Assembly (NCBI GenBank): GCA_947095535.1 | Contig: OX352773.1 | Span: 34,121,398 to 34,185,397 of the forward strand | Origin: Poecilobothrus nobilitatus | Lineage: Eukaryota; Arthropoda; Insecta; Diptera; Dolichopodidae | Direction: 5' to 3' | Length of the DNA: 64,000 nt | Part shown: positions 11,201 to 22,969 of the stretch, piece after piece | How positions within the stretch are numbered: position 1 is the stretch's first letter | Layout: every line of letters starts with the position of its first letter | Notes under the pieces: generated by a model | What the model saw: the letters and a program-made list of their open reading frames with translations, nothing else | The model's database searches: none | Told to the model about the DNA's origin: nothing | Translations under genes and position numbers: made by a program

Positions 11201-13713
11201 AAAACCAAAATTTTCAAAAAAAAAAAAAAATAATTATTTATACAATAGATACATACATAAAAAATATAATTAAACTTTATATAAAATTATTGTACATTTA
11301 AATAAATTGTTATATATATAATATAATTTAATATCTATAATTTTAAGATAATAAAAAAAATTTTTTTTTTAATTTTCCTTAAGAATTTTATTATACATAA
11401 ATGCATACATATATATACCATATATTATATGTATATATATATATTTTTTTTTTGTGTTGTAAATTGTAAAAAAACAATTTTTTTTTATTTCTATTATAAT
11501 TCAAATTTATACATTAACGGTAAAAAAAAAAAAAAAAACATTATTTAAAACTATATTAATTACTTAAAATTTAAAAATAAATAACCGAAAAAAAAAAAAT
11601 TTTTTTTTTTTTAAATTAAATAAATAATAACTTAAATAATAATTAAAGTACATATATATGTTATCATTTCAGTTGAACAATTAATTCATATATAATAATT
11701 TAAAATTACTAAAAATAAAATACAGATATCAATCATTTTATGACATTTTTTTTTGTTTTTTTTTTTTTTTCAAAATTTTTTTCAATTATTTAAAACATTT
11801 AAATAAAATTTTGTATTTGTGAAGAAAAAAAAAAAAAATGAAGCTGAAAATGCACGGTTCTAATAAAAATTTATTTTTGTTTAAAAATATTTTAAAATTT
11901 ACAATACCATTATCTTACTTATATATACCTACTTATATATAAATAAGTATATATGGGTCTGTATAAATAAAAAATTTTAATACGTTTTTTTTTTTTTTCA
12001 ACAACAAAAAAATTTTTATTTGTATTCAAATAATAAAATTTTAAAATTAATAAATTTTATATTAAAAATTAAATGTAAAATATTGATTTTTTTTTTGATT
12101 TTTCTGTAATTACATTTTGAATTTTTTTAACTTTAAATTAAAAAAACCTTTAAATTAATAAAATAATTGATAATAATTTGGAAAGTAGTTATTTTATAAA
12201 CATTTATAAAAATATTTCAACTTTGATACAAATATTAAAATTTAATATTTAACTTAAAATACTTTAAATAAAAACTTAATTTAATTAATAAAATGAAAAA
12301 AATAAAGAGAAACAAAAATTAAATTTAACCTCAAAACTTATTAAAACTATTTATTATCCAGACAGAAAAAAAAAAAAAACCAAAACAAAAAAAAAACAAA
12401 AAAATACCGAAACAAAATTTTATATAAGTATTAAATCAGAAAAATCACTTTTATAAATTTATTCATATATTTTAAAAATGTATAAAAAACAAAAAAAAAA
12501 GTAATTTTTGAAAATATACAATAAATACTACACATAATATATCACTATATATACATATATATACTCGTATACATAATATAAAAACAAAATAAATTTATTA
12601 AAACTATAATTAATATTGCAGTGAATTTGTTATAAACGAAAACTTTAACAGAACCTTTTTTTTTTTTTTAATCAAACACAAATTTAAAATTTTATTATTC
12701 CAGTTTTAATATTTTCATATAATCAATATTTATTTCTAATACCACATTTTTATTTATTTTATTCCTTTTTTTATTTTAAAATTTAAACCAAAAAATAAAA
12801 AATAAATTAAATTATATAATTAAATATTTAAATTATAAATTAATAAATTATGTAATATATGACTTAAAATTAGTATCTACAATATAATGAAAATCAAAAT
12901 CACTTCATGTGATTCTCTAAATACCTTAAAATATACTTTAAAACTTAAAAAATAATAAATTTATTGTTTTTTTTTTTTTTTTGGTTGAATTTAATAAGAG
13001 TAAATTTTATAAACAATTATATTGGAAAAGAAAATATTTAAATTAAAAAAAAAAAAACAAAATAAATATTAAAAAAAACAAAAAAATGAAAAGAAAAATA
13101 GAACCATATACAAGAAAAATTTATATAATATCATTATACCCAAAACTTTCTTAAAACATATTCTAAAATATTAAAAATATAACTTAAAATAAAAATTTTT
13201 CAAAGAAATTTTTTTTTTTTTTTTTGGAAAATGTGCTAAAAAAAAAAATTTCATACATACTTAATAAAAAAAAAAAAATAAATAAACGAAAAAAAAATTT
13301 AATCTTATAAAATAAATGAATTCTTCTAATAGTATCTTTAAATATAAAGTAAATTTTTTATAGTTTATTAATAAAAAGAAAAAGGTAACGTTTAGCTTTT
13401 AAAAGTGACGCTAAATTTTTCAATGCCTATATAACAAACAATATTATGTAATTTAATTACCACAAAAATTTCGTAAAATATTGTAATGACCATCCCTAAA
13501 ACAAAAAAAAAAAACAAAAGAAAATTATAAACAATTTTTAGGTTCTAAATCCAAAAATTAATTAATATTTTCAGCAAATTTTGATCAATTTTATTATTAT
13601 TACTATTATTATTAATAATAATTAATTGAAAATCAATAATCAATAATCAAAAAATTAAATTAAATAAAATATAAAATAATATTTTAATTTGTAAAAAAAA
13701 AAAAAAATCATTC
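8217..13713. other. Long gene-free AT-rich stretch with microsatellites
   Basis: Almost entirely A/T homopolymer runs and irregular AT-rich DNA. It includes a (TA)n tract near 8500-8522 and a (CATA)n tract at 8598-8622. At 10310-10345 there is a short direct repeat ('cggcgattatctac' and 'cggcgatgatctac'). Part of it, directly right-to-left from 13713, is likely to be 3' UTR of the minus-strand gene ending at 13714. No other exon is supported. Confidence 0.5.
8598..8622. repeat. (CATA)n microsatellite
   Basis: Six uninterrupted CATA units. The same motif recurs near 20098-20115 and 30124-30141. Confidence 0.9.
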
Positions 13714-13779
13714 TTATGTCTCTTGACTTAATGCAACAGCTGCTTTCTTAGTATTTATAGACAAGTCAATGTCGTCATT
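13714..13779 (-). CDS. Terminal coding exon of an unidentified minus-strand gene
   Basis: On the minus strand a T-rich stretch ends in AG (13781-13780). It is followed by an open exon of 21 codons, reading N-D-D-I-D-L-S-I-N-T-K-K then A-A-V-A-L-S-Q-E-T, and a TAA stop at 13716-13714. The exon stands out against its surroundings by base composition and by using ordinary amino acids rather than the Lys/Asn/Ile/Phe of chance frames. Its start is in phase 0. I do not recognise the protein. The upstream exons must lie to the right (above 13780), perhaps beyond the protease and CFAP161 genes, which would then be nested in an intron. It could also be a chance acceptor-plus-frame; transcript data would decide. 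Confidence 0.4.
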   Translation of the reverse strand, partial: NDDIDLSINTKKAAVALSQET

Positions 13780-14656
13780 CTAAAAAAAAAAAAAAAAAAA
13801 AACACAAAAAACAAAAAATGTGCTTTTTACCAAAACCAAAAGAAAAAAAAAAGTTTTTTTTTTTAAATGTAAAATTAATTCATAAGTAATTACAAAAATA
13901 AAAAACACAAAATATGAAAAAAAAAAAATAACCTAACCTAAAATTTCATTCAAACAAATTACAAAAACAAAAATTTACACAAAAAAAAATATATATATAA
14001 AAAAAAAATGTAATTTTATATAAATACAAAAATATTAATAAAATTTCAAATAAATTATTTCAAATTTTTTTATTTAATTATTTTTTGGTTTAACATTGTT
14101 CTCATGAATAAATTTTTGTTTTTTAAAAATAATTGTTTTATTCTGTATTTAATTAATTTAAATTAATCTGATTTCGTAAAAAAAAAAAAATAAAAAAAAG
14201 CAATTAAAATTTAAACATTTCAAAATTAACTTTCTGATTCCTGCGATTAAACTTTCACAGTTTGGTGAAATCACCAAATATATTATGCACGTGTACACAG
14301 AATACGTAGAATACGCATAAATGCCAAAATAATTTCAAGATGTCAACTTAACTGTCATTTCCATGAAAATTTAATTTTTTTAGCAAACAAATTATTTGAA
14401 ATAATTGAAAATATCGATTTTAAAAAACAAATTTTTTTTTTTTATATTAATTAAATAAATATAATTAATTAATAATGAATTATTAATTATTATTATTATT
14501 ATTATTAACTATGTTATGTTGCACAAATAGGTTTAAAAAACACTATTGTATATAAATTACATATAATAGTAAGATAATAAAAAAAATATATATAAAAAAC
14601 AATTACATATATTAAATATACACAATAGTAATTAATACATACATAATATATAAACT

Positions 14657-14696
<40 letters not shown>

Positions 14697-16600
14697 ATTA
14701 CTTCAAAAGTTATAAAGTAAATAATAAATTTAATAAATATGATAAATTTAAGAAAAAATGAAAAAATGAATTAATAAGTATGATACAAAAGAAAAGGAAA
14801 AAGAAAATAATTGATAAAAAAAAAATAAATAAAAAAATAAAATAAAAACCAAAACAACAAGTTATAGGACAAAAAAAAAAAAAAATTATAAAAATTAATA
14901 TAGAAAAATCCAAAAACCAAACAAACAATATAATAATTTATAAAATAGAAATAGTAATGTAAAATGTTAAATTAAATAAACAAAATCTTAAATAAACTGG
15001 AAATCATATTTAAACACTGAAAACAAAAACAAAAAACATTTAATTACAAATAAAAATGTCTAGAAAACCGAAATTAATTGTTTTTTTTTTTAATTATTTT
15101 AAAAAATTTTTTTTTTTAAATTTTATTAAAAAATTGATAGTGACAAGGAAAGGATAATAAATATTTTTGATTTTATACAATCATTTTCTTCTTTATTCTG
15201 ATTCTTAACTGATGTTTCAAATCCCAAATCAAAATCCCAAATTCAAAATTCCGAAAAACAAAATCCCGAAATTTCAAAATCTAGCATAGACACACATATA
15301 TGGATATAAAAATTCCGGGAAAGAGCTCTGATTTTGAAAAGGCTTGTATGCTAACGCCAGGTTTATCTAGTATAAAATAAAAGGGGAAAATAAAATAATT
15401 ATTTTTTGTAGGTACACAAAATTTTTCTGACCTAAAAATTTTTATTTTTCTTTTACTTTTTGTTCCTTCTCGCGTTCATCACAGAAATTTTTGGATTTAA
15501 AAAAGTGAATTGAAATCCCTACCACAAAATTTGTTTATAGAAAGAGGGAATCAAAAATAAATAAAAACTGAATTCGAGAAGAAGTGTGTGAAATAGAGTT
15601 TGAGTTGTAATTTAGATGATGCGTTTCCTTCATGCAAGTCAAGTCTAAAAACACTAATAAAATCAAATTTCAAAGTACCGATATCTATTACTACAATTGA
15701 GAAGTCTTTCTTATTGTTTTTTTTTTTTTTAATTTTTAGCCATAATTTGTAAATACGGATTCCATATTTAATTTGGTATGGATTTTTAAATTAGTGGGTA
15801 GAAAAATGAAGAATAGAAATTAGAAGTTACTAAAAGTGGGTAGTTAGCAAAATATTTCAATGTATTTGGACTTACATACAAATAAATTGCTTTTATATTT
15901 TATAATTTTACACTGTTACGCATGAGGGTATCGTTAAGAGTTAGTACATTAACTATCGAATACCTTGGCTTTAGTTGTATTTACAACCCTAAGTAGAGAA
16001 AAATTGGACATATAGAAAAATTCAAAGTGATTTTAAAATGTTTAGATGTTTTTATTTTCCCTTTTACTTTAAACATTTTTTCGTATTAAAATTTAGAAAA
16101 CGTTCTATGTCCAACGGGGTTAAATAACTAAGGAATTTTTTTTTTTTGTATTTTGTTTTATTATATTGCTATAAATAAAATATAATTTTTTTAGTTAAAG
16201 AAATTATTTAATTGAATTATATCAGGGACTCTTCACTTAAAAATAAATTTTTAAATTAGTAAAATATCATTTTCAGGAAAGTTAGAAATATTTTTATAAG
16301 ATTTTAAATATATTTAAATTTTTTTCTATATAGAGATAAGTTTTTCGATAACTTTAACCATTTCTCAGTGACAAAATCTTTTCTGTAGTGGTTAGAAATA
16401 GAAATAATAAATTGCTATCTACTTTTAATCCACATTAAAAATGAACTTCAACAGTTTAATTCGGTTCATTTACCGCTTATCTATAAAAAAAAACTTTTTT
16501 TTTTTTAATTAACATATTTTTGGCAATTTTTATTTACATTTGTAACAATTCGCTACTGGATGTCTTTTAGATAAAACAAAACTAATTGTAAAATTTCATG
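13780..16600. other. Gene-free stretch upstream of the serine protease
   Basis: AT-rich DNA with a (TA)n tract at 14661-14692. At 15210-15290 there is a small cluster of 'aaaatccc'-type repeats similar to one at 49360-49850. Some less AT-rich unique sequence lies at 15290-15680 and 15900-16010 without an open frame that resembles a protein. It is probably intron of the gene ending at 13714, or intergenic. Confidence 0.5.
14661..14692. repeat. (TA)n microsatellite
   Basis: About 16 uninterrupted TA dinucleotides. Confidence 0.95.
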
Positions 16601-16611
16601 TAATTTTTTAG

Positions 16612-16619
16612 TATAAAAG
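16612..16619 (+). promoter_or_regulatory. TATA box of the serine protease gene
   Basis: A TATAAAAG match to the consensus lies 81 bases before the ATG. An initiator-like 'atcaaat' is centred about 33 bases downstream (near 16645), which would give a short 5' UTR of about 48 bases. Insect digestive protease genes often have such compact TATA promoters, so tissue-restricted strong expression is a reasonable inference. Confidence 0.7.
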
Positions 16620-16692
16620 GAATTAACCCTGGAATTGATATATCAAATTTAGAAAAGTAACATACTAATAAAGTAAAATTACAGTGAAAAAA

Positions 16693-17493
16693 ATGCTATT
16701 CGTATTAACTTTACTTTCAACATTATTATTTACTCAAGCAGCTAGTAATCGTGTTATTGGCGGAAATTATGCTACTGCAGGTCAATTTCCACATCAAGTT
16801 GCATTACAATTAAATGGTCGACATCATTGTGGTGGAGCTATTATTTCCGAAACGTAAGTATTAAATACATGCTATTTAAGCTCTAATTTTTAAATTTTTT
16901 TTTATTATTTAAGAGCTATTCTAACTGCTGCTCATTGTACAATTAATCAATATCCACAATCAATGATGGTCATTGCTGGAACAAATGATATTCAAGGAGC
17001 AGATGGTATTAAAATTGAACCAGCTAAATTTATTAATCATCCACAATATTCTGCACAAACAAATGATTATGATATTTCAATAATTCAGTTAAGTCAATCA
17101 TTACCAATTAGTAATGTAATTAAACCAATTCCAATGGTTGATGCAAATGATAATTTTGATGCTGATACAATTGCAATATTAAGTGGTTGGGGTGCAATTG
17201 ATAGTAATTTACAATTACCAAGTAAATTAAAATATGCTAAAATACAGTTATGGAGTCGTGATTATTGTAATTCACAAAACATTCCTGGTATCACAGATCG
17301 TATGATATGTGCTGGACATCCAAGTGGTCAAGTTAGTGCGTGTCAGGGTGATTCTGGTGGTCCATTAACAGTTAATGAAAAGCTTATTGGCGTTGTAAGT
17401 TGGGGTTTTGGTTGTGGTGCTGCAGGACGTCCTGCTATGTATACTTTCGTTGGTAGTTTTAGACCATGGATTAAAGAAACCGTTGGAGTTTAA
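16693..17493 (+). CDS. Secreted S1A serine protease, chymotrypsin-like pocket
   Basis: Two exons, 16693-16853 and 16914-17493, flank a 60-bp GT..AG intron and encode 246 residues. Residues 1-17 form a signal peptide (MLFVLTLLSTLLFTQAA). A very short propeptide ends at Arg20, so trypsin-like cleavage would free the new N-terminus VIGG. The catalytic triad is complete: His61 (TAAHC), Asp107 (NDYDIS), Ser201 (CQGDSGGP). Six cysteines fit the three conserved disulfides (C42-C58, C168-C182, C191-C220 in chymotrypsin numbering). The position equivalent to 189 is Ser (residue 195), not the Asp of trypsin; 216 is Gly and 226 is Ala (residue 228). Cleavage after aromatic or large hydrophobic residues is therefore more likely than after Lys/Arg, with Ala226 somewhat narrowing the pocket. 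The start codon is fixed by the signal peptide and the TATA box. Length and layout suit a midgut digestive protease; immune or other secreted roles are possible. The intron lies just before the His-containing motif, a common site in insect S1 genes. No break or missing key residue is seen. Confidence 0.95.
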
Positions 17494-17545
17494 TTAAAAA
17501 AAAAAAAAAACCATATTGTTTTTTATATCGCTAAAAAATGATTGA

Positions 17546-17551
17546 TTTATT
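17546..17551 (-). terminator. Candidate polyadenylation signal of CFAP161
   Basis: AATAAA on the minus strand, 52 bases beyond the CFAP161 stop codon. It lies in the 109-bp gap shared with the convergent protease gene. Confidence 0.5.
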
Positions 17552-17559
17552 AGCGAAAT

Positions 17560-17565
17560 AATAAA
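17560..17565 (+). terminator. Candidate polyadenylation signal of the serine protease
   Basis: AATAAA on the plus strand, 67 bases after the protease stop codon. With the opposite-strand signal at 17546-17551 it implies that the two transcripts overlap at their 3' ends. Confidence 0.5.
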
Positions 17566-17602
17566 AAAAAAGAATTCTTAAGCATAAATAATGATTTTTT
17601 TT

Positions 17603-19446
17603 TTAATTATCTTTTTGTACTTGTCCCACATTTAACATCCATATATTTTGCCAATCTTCTGTACCATGCATATTTTTATAAGTTTGAGCAGAGATGAGAC
17701 ATTCCTGAAATGTACACTTTAAAAAAAATTCTAAATCAAAAAAATTGGAGAATACATACCGGACCGAATAGAGTTGAAATCATAATATTTTCAGCAGCTA
17801 AATTACGATTTGTTGGTGCATGTTTTATTAATAATGGTGTGTTACTAGGAACAGGTGTGCCTTCAGTTTCAAAACGTTTATTTGGATCAATATGAACGCA
17901 TCTCCAACGTGTATATCCTTCTGGAACTATTGATCCTTTTCCAGTATTCTATAAATGCAATATTTAAATTTATAAATAGAAACTACAGATTTTTATGTTA
18001 TAGTTGAACTCTAAAATAAGTTTTGTGAAAATTGTAGGGCACAAGATAAAACGCTTTCTCAGAATGCCGGAATTGTAATAGTTAACTTTCTAAAAAGTTC
18101 TTAATTTAGCAATAAATGGTAATCATTTAAAATTTTATAAATAACGTCCTCCTATACTATATTTTAAAACCTAAACCTAAACATGTTAATAAATGAAATT
18201 GAGGTCTAACGCAGTAAACAAAAACGCAGTAAAAAAATTTTGCACTGCCACAGAATGAAACAAAAACCCACTTTACGGATGTAAATATTGAAGCAACTGA
18301 TCCAAAGCTCAATAAATTCTGAGGGTAGATGAGAATCCCGAAAGCCACCAATGAGATCAAAGCGCGAATTCTCTTTAATAGTGTTGAACTTTTAAAAGGA
18401 AGGTATTTAAACCAAACATCATGTTGGAACCTATGGAACAATATACTGTTTTGGTTGGAAATTGGGAAAATAGAAATAAAAATTGGAGAATATAGGAAAT
18501 TACTGAATGTTGAAAGGATTATTTAAAACAATATTCTTTTTAAATTTCACGACATCATACACGTTATGGTTGCCAATTTCGGGAATCCGACGGCAACCTA
18601 CTCTATATTCGCTCCGTATGTCTGTTATCAAATATGTAAATTTAATTTATATATGTACATATATATACAAAACTTCTTTAACGATAAAATTTTGTAACCT
18701 TTCCTAAAATCAATCCAACTGGTAAATTTATTTCTCCACGATTTAATGTTAAAAAACTGTTTTGAATTATTGTTGTTAGATCAGCTGATTTTGGTGTACT
18801 AAATACATATAACGGTTGTTCCTCAGCTAAAAGGCATCGTATTCTAAAATCTTGATTATATTTTAATGTTTCATTATTCCGATCAAATTCATCACCACTA
18901 TTTTAATAAAAGATATACATATTTATAGATAGAAAATTATTATAATTTACCTAATTTATTACTGAAATTACCTTTCAATTACAAAACTATTACGAGCACA
19001 TGGTCGTATTGATGGTGCAACTGTTAATTCACATTTTTCACTAATATTTTGTGTTTTATTAATCATTTTTTCATTTATAATTATTGATAATGCTGGACGT
19101 ATTTCATCAGACATTTTTGTTTTACATATTCTCATTTGTGCTGCAATAATTTGTAATGATAAACCAAATCGTACAGTTGGTGAATATGGAGATAATTCTA
19201 ACTCTTTATAAAAATTTTGCATTAAAAATCGCGTCTTTTGTACAATTAATTGATTTTGTGCACGTTTTTTCAAAAATTCTGATACTTCATCCTAGCAAAA
19301 AAAAAAATTGATTTGAATAACAAAATTTAATCCTTAATAGGTAGGTGGTACATAATTAAAAATCATTATCAAACCTCTTCTAAACAAATTGCTTCATACC
19401 AATTACCAATTCTAACATTAGTACTGTAAGTATTTTCCGTTTCCAT
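17603..19446 (-). CDS. CFAP161: Cilia- and flagella-associated protein 161 (CFAP161)
   Basis: Five exons on the minus strand, in order: 19446-19375, 19291-18972, 18897-18699, 17948-17760 and 17704-17603. They encode 293 residues, close to the roughly 300 of animal CFAP161. Introns are 83, 74, 750 and 55 bp; all have GT..AG ends and all phases join. The N-terminus carries the family signature R-I-G-N-W-Y-E followed by L-E-E (residues 12-24), then a Lys-rich helix start (DEVSEFLKKR). The middle contains a cysteine-bearing beta-rich part. The C-terminal third has the conserved W-R-C-V-H-I-D-P, ET-EGTPVPSN, NRNLA and WML motifs. Known role in the family: a microtubule inner protein in ciliary doublet microtubules of algae, ciliates and mammals. 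In an insect it should act in sperm tails and in the cilia of chordotonal neurons. The donor of intron 1 (GTTTGA) is weak. The start ATG is the first in frame, and an in-frame stop lies a short way upstream in AT-rich DNA. Identity is recalled from the family pattern, not from a database search. Confidence 0.88.
17949..18698 (-). other. Large intron 3 of CFAP161
   Basis: At 750 bp this intron is about ten times longer than its neighbours. It contains distinctly less AT-rich sequence at 18180-18360 and 18560-18620. Open frames within it (for example 18157-18441 minus, 18329-18526 plus) resemble nothing recognisable. Insertion of a now-decayed mobile element is the simplest explanation. Confidence 0.45.
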
Positions 19447-20262
19447 TTTAATTTATTCAAAAGCAAAAATATAATTCTCAAATCCAATCAAAATAAAAAT
19501 AAAAATAAAAAAGAAAATAATATGAAAGAACATATAATTTCCCTAAAACTGATACGAATAAAAATGAAATATTCTCAAAAAATCATTTTTCACTGCCAAC
19601 TATTACAGATTAATGAAATTTTAAATTTTAACTACCTACATGTTTTAAATTTATTTTCCATTTAACCAATTGCTTTTTCTATTTGCCACTAGGGAAACAA
19701 GTTTCGTTAAAAATATTATTTAATATTTTATCTAAAACAAAAACCCGTTGTAAATGTCATTATAAAATAAAACTTATTAAAAAGTTACCTGCCACCTATT
19801 GTTCAATAAGTAAACAAATAAAAATGTCATTCTTGTTTTTGGAAAATTTTAAATTTGACAATTTTAAAATTTTTATTTAATTTATAAAAGATATATACAT
19901 ACCATTATATACGTTAATATACATGTACAAATTGTACATGTACGCATATGGATTGCAATTTTTAATTTTTTTGGATCAAAATTGTGTCTAAAAAATGCCA
20001 ATTTGTTAGTTGAAAAAATGAACATATACTAAATTACGTATGTATGTTGGTATGTATGTTTAAATAGGTTTAACCATTGAAAAATATATGCATTCAGACA
20101 TACATACATACATATGTATACACAATGTACTCGTAATGAATTTATGTACATATGTATGTGGATATTTGTTTTTTCATTTATAGCTATTTGGAAAATAAGG
20201 TATGTAATAATTTTGTCTATGTTTTTTAGACTATTATTTCGAGAACTCTTAAAACATACATA
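19447..20262. other. Gene-free stretch upstream of CFAP161
   Basis: AT-rich sequence containing the presumed CFAP161 promoter. At 19918-19940 there is a short palindromic stretch ('atatacatgtacaaattgtacatgtac'-like, positions only), and CATA/TATG microsatellite pieces lie at 20040-20160. No TATA box could be assigned confidently. Confidence 0.45.
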
Positions 20263-21235
20263 TTTTGATTTTTATACCCGTACGATAGTATAATAAAATT
20301 GCTCCTTCGTTTCTAACACAAATAAGCAAGCTAGATATTCTCAAAGGAATTGACCGGATCGAAATCGAAAAAATAGTTGATTTAGCTTAGTCTGTCCGTC
20401 CGTTCATCAGAACGATAACTCTAGAAAAGCTATAGAGTCTTGAAATTAACACAAAATATTTTTCGATCAATTTGTAGGTTCCCTATTTTTTTGGCTGAGT
20501 TCCGACCAAAACTTCGGGTAGCTCTCGACAACTAACTTTTTGATCTTCATATTTATCAAAAAAATATTTCAAAAGTTCTGCATTGTTTGAAGTAGAGCCA
20601 TGAAATTTTAGATACGAATAGATATCGTAAAAAATTTAATTTTATGGAACAACTTTTTTTCTGTAAAGCCCCACCCGTTACGGAGCTACAACCCCGCAAA
20701 GTTTAAAAAATCCCTATATTCAAATTGTTATAACACAAGTTCTATAACGTATATTTTCCATTTGAAAACGCCATACGTTAACTGCTTTTATTAGCTTTAC
20801 AAATTGATGTATATAATACATATATACTTTTGCCATACGGTGTCTTAATTTACCGTTATGTGAAATTCAATTATTGTAAAATTCTTGACCCCTTTTATCT
20901 GCCAAACGGTTTAAGTTAGAAACTTGCAATTTTAAGAGGAGTTTGATCCTCTTTGCTAAAAACAAGTATGGGTCATTTTAGAAAATATTTTTGTATCGCT
21001 CTCCGTTTAAGAGCTGTAAGAGGTCAAAAAACTGAAAATTCTCTATTATTATTCAGAGATATGTACACATTAAGAACTTTAACCTGTACATATCACTATA
21101 ATTTACCTAAATTGGTGCGTAACACAAAAATCTACAAAAAATTTAAAATTACTGTAAAAAGTATTAATCTCATCCAAACCAGTTTGAAAGAAACATCCAC
21201 CCATTAACCCAAAATATACGAAGTTAAAAAAAATT
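20263..21235 (+). mobile_element. Decayed dispersed repeat of the 'TATACCC..GTCTGTCCGTCC' type
   Basis: Starting at 'tatacccgtacgatagtata' (20272), the segment continues with a 'tctgtccgtccgttc' motif at 20391-20405. It then carries phrases such as 'gagtcttgaaattaacaca' and 'ccccacccgttacggagcta'. This order (TATACCC start, GTCTGTCCGTCC, then 'gaaatt..gcacaa'-like text) is a known theme of abundant repeats in brachyceran flies. Base composition is clearly less AT-rich than the flanks. There is no long frame; an 84-codon frame at 20953-21207 is probably a remnant or chance. The exact family and the right-hand border are uncertain. Confidence 0.55.
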
Positions 21236-22967
21236 GATCTAGAGACTTAATTACAAGAATTAATTAGTTATTTATTTGTTTAAATAAAATTTATTATTTT
21301 TATGAGTTGATATAGTGAACCATGCACTTGCCAGAGTTTCGTACATGTTAACTTTTTCTTTCTTGTGGTATCTGATTGCTATTTTTATTCTTGAACAAAT
21401 TGTTAAAATAAATAAGAGATACATTTATAAAAAAAGAAAAAGCATTTATGTATAAATGATTTTAAAAATATGAAATAACTATATGTATATTATGCCTACG
21501 TACGATATATGATAGGAATTAATATATATATATTACGAGTATATGTATATTACATATAATGCGCAATTTTACAAAAATTGAATAAACTTTTTATAAAATT
21601 ATCCTTGAGAAAAGATAAGAATTTTCTTCTTTTTTTTTTTCTTGTTATATAAGACTTGAAGACTTTGAGTTGAAATATATAAATTGAATTGAAAGCCGGT
21701 AAAAATAGATAAAGAATTTATCCATATAATTTATTTATTGCAACCCACACAAATATGCAACATTGTTTTTTATATACAACATAATGTATATTAATTTTCT
21801 TAACCATCTTCAGAACGTTTTTTTTTTTTTGAACTATAAAACAGAAACCTTTATTTTTTTGTTAAAATAACAATCATATTATTATGTAACAATATTTGTT
21901 ATACAAAATTATTATTAAAAATATCATAACACCATAACTATACTTAATATATGTAAAGTTTTCCACTATCTATATAGATCCACTATCTACTGAAATAAAT
22001 AATATGCAAAGTAAATATTTTTCAATGTAAGTATCGAAAAGATTAAAAAAAAAAAATATTAGTAAAAGTGTTTCAGTTTAAAATAATTTTTCTTTGTACA
22101 TTTAATACGAATATAATGCGAAAAATTCAAGGATAACTTTATATAAGGATTATTTTTATCATTAAAAAAGTTAATTTTTATAATGAAAAAAAAAAAAAAA
22201 AAAAAATCAAACCAAAAATCGATATATAAAAATCTTTGTTCAATTTTTATTATAGAATTATTCCGATAAAACATTAAATGTGTTTATTAAAGGTCGCTGA
22301 AATAAAAAACATAATTAAAAAAAAAAATGTGATATAATTAAAGCTTTTTTAACTATATATAATTTTTTATAATTTACGGCATGCCAGTAAAAAACAATTT
22401 AAGAATTTTACTTTATAACAAACATTATAACGCGACTAGGCTTTAATTAAAAAATTTAATTTTTTAGTCTATTATACAAGAAATTAATTAACAACATAAA
22501 TTTACCTTTAGAGTTTTCGTAAAATTAAACGCAATATTCAAAATATATTTTTGTTTTTTTTTTTTTTTTGCTTTTATTATTGGTCTTAAGAAAATATTGT
22601 TTTTTTTTTTTTGTTGTTGATTAAAAATCAAAATTATAATTTGTGAAAATAAATTTTTTATTTGTTTAATGTACTTTTTACCATTAAAAAATTCTCTTTA
22701 GCACATTTTTAAGAAGAAAATGTGCTTATTTACTTCAATATGTGTCTATGGACTTGTTTGCTATAATTCGTCTTAAATTTTTATTTCGTTTGATGAAGTA
22801 ATGGATGTATTCATTTATAATGTATTAATCATTTTATTTAATTCAATCGATCGTGGGGCTATTAGTCAGCCACATAATTCGAAAAAAAAACCTTATAAAG
22901 CAATAGTTATAACTCAAATTTTACTCATATGTATGTGTGTATTTAAAATTATCGTTATATAATAGGC
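21236..22967. other. Gene-free AT-rich stretch
   Basis: Nothing beyond poly(A)/poly(T) tracts (longest near 22184-22206 and 22552-22570) and short TA runs. No exon, tRNA or transposon end was recognised. Confidence 0.55.
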
Positions 22968-22969
22968 GT

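Noticed and set aside
18968..19273. Internal ATG-started frame treated as a gene of its own
   Set aside because: It is the second exon of CFAP161. The real start is in the exon at 19375-19446, joined through a 83-bp intron in the same phase.
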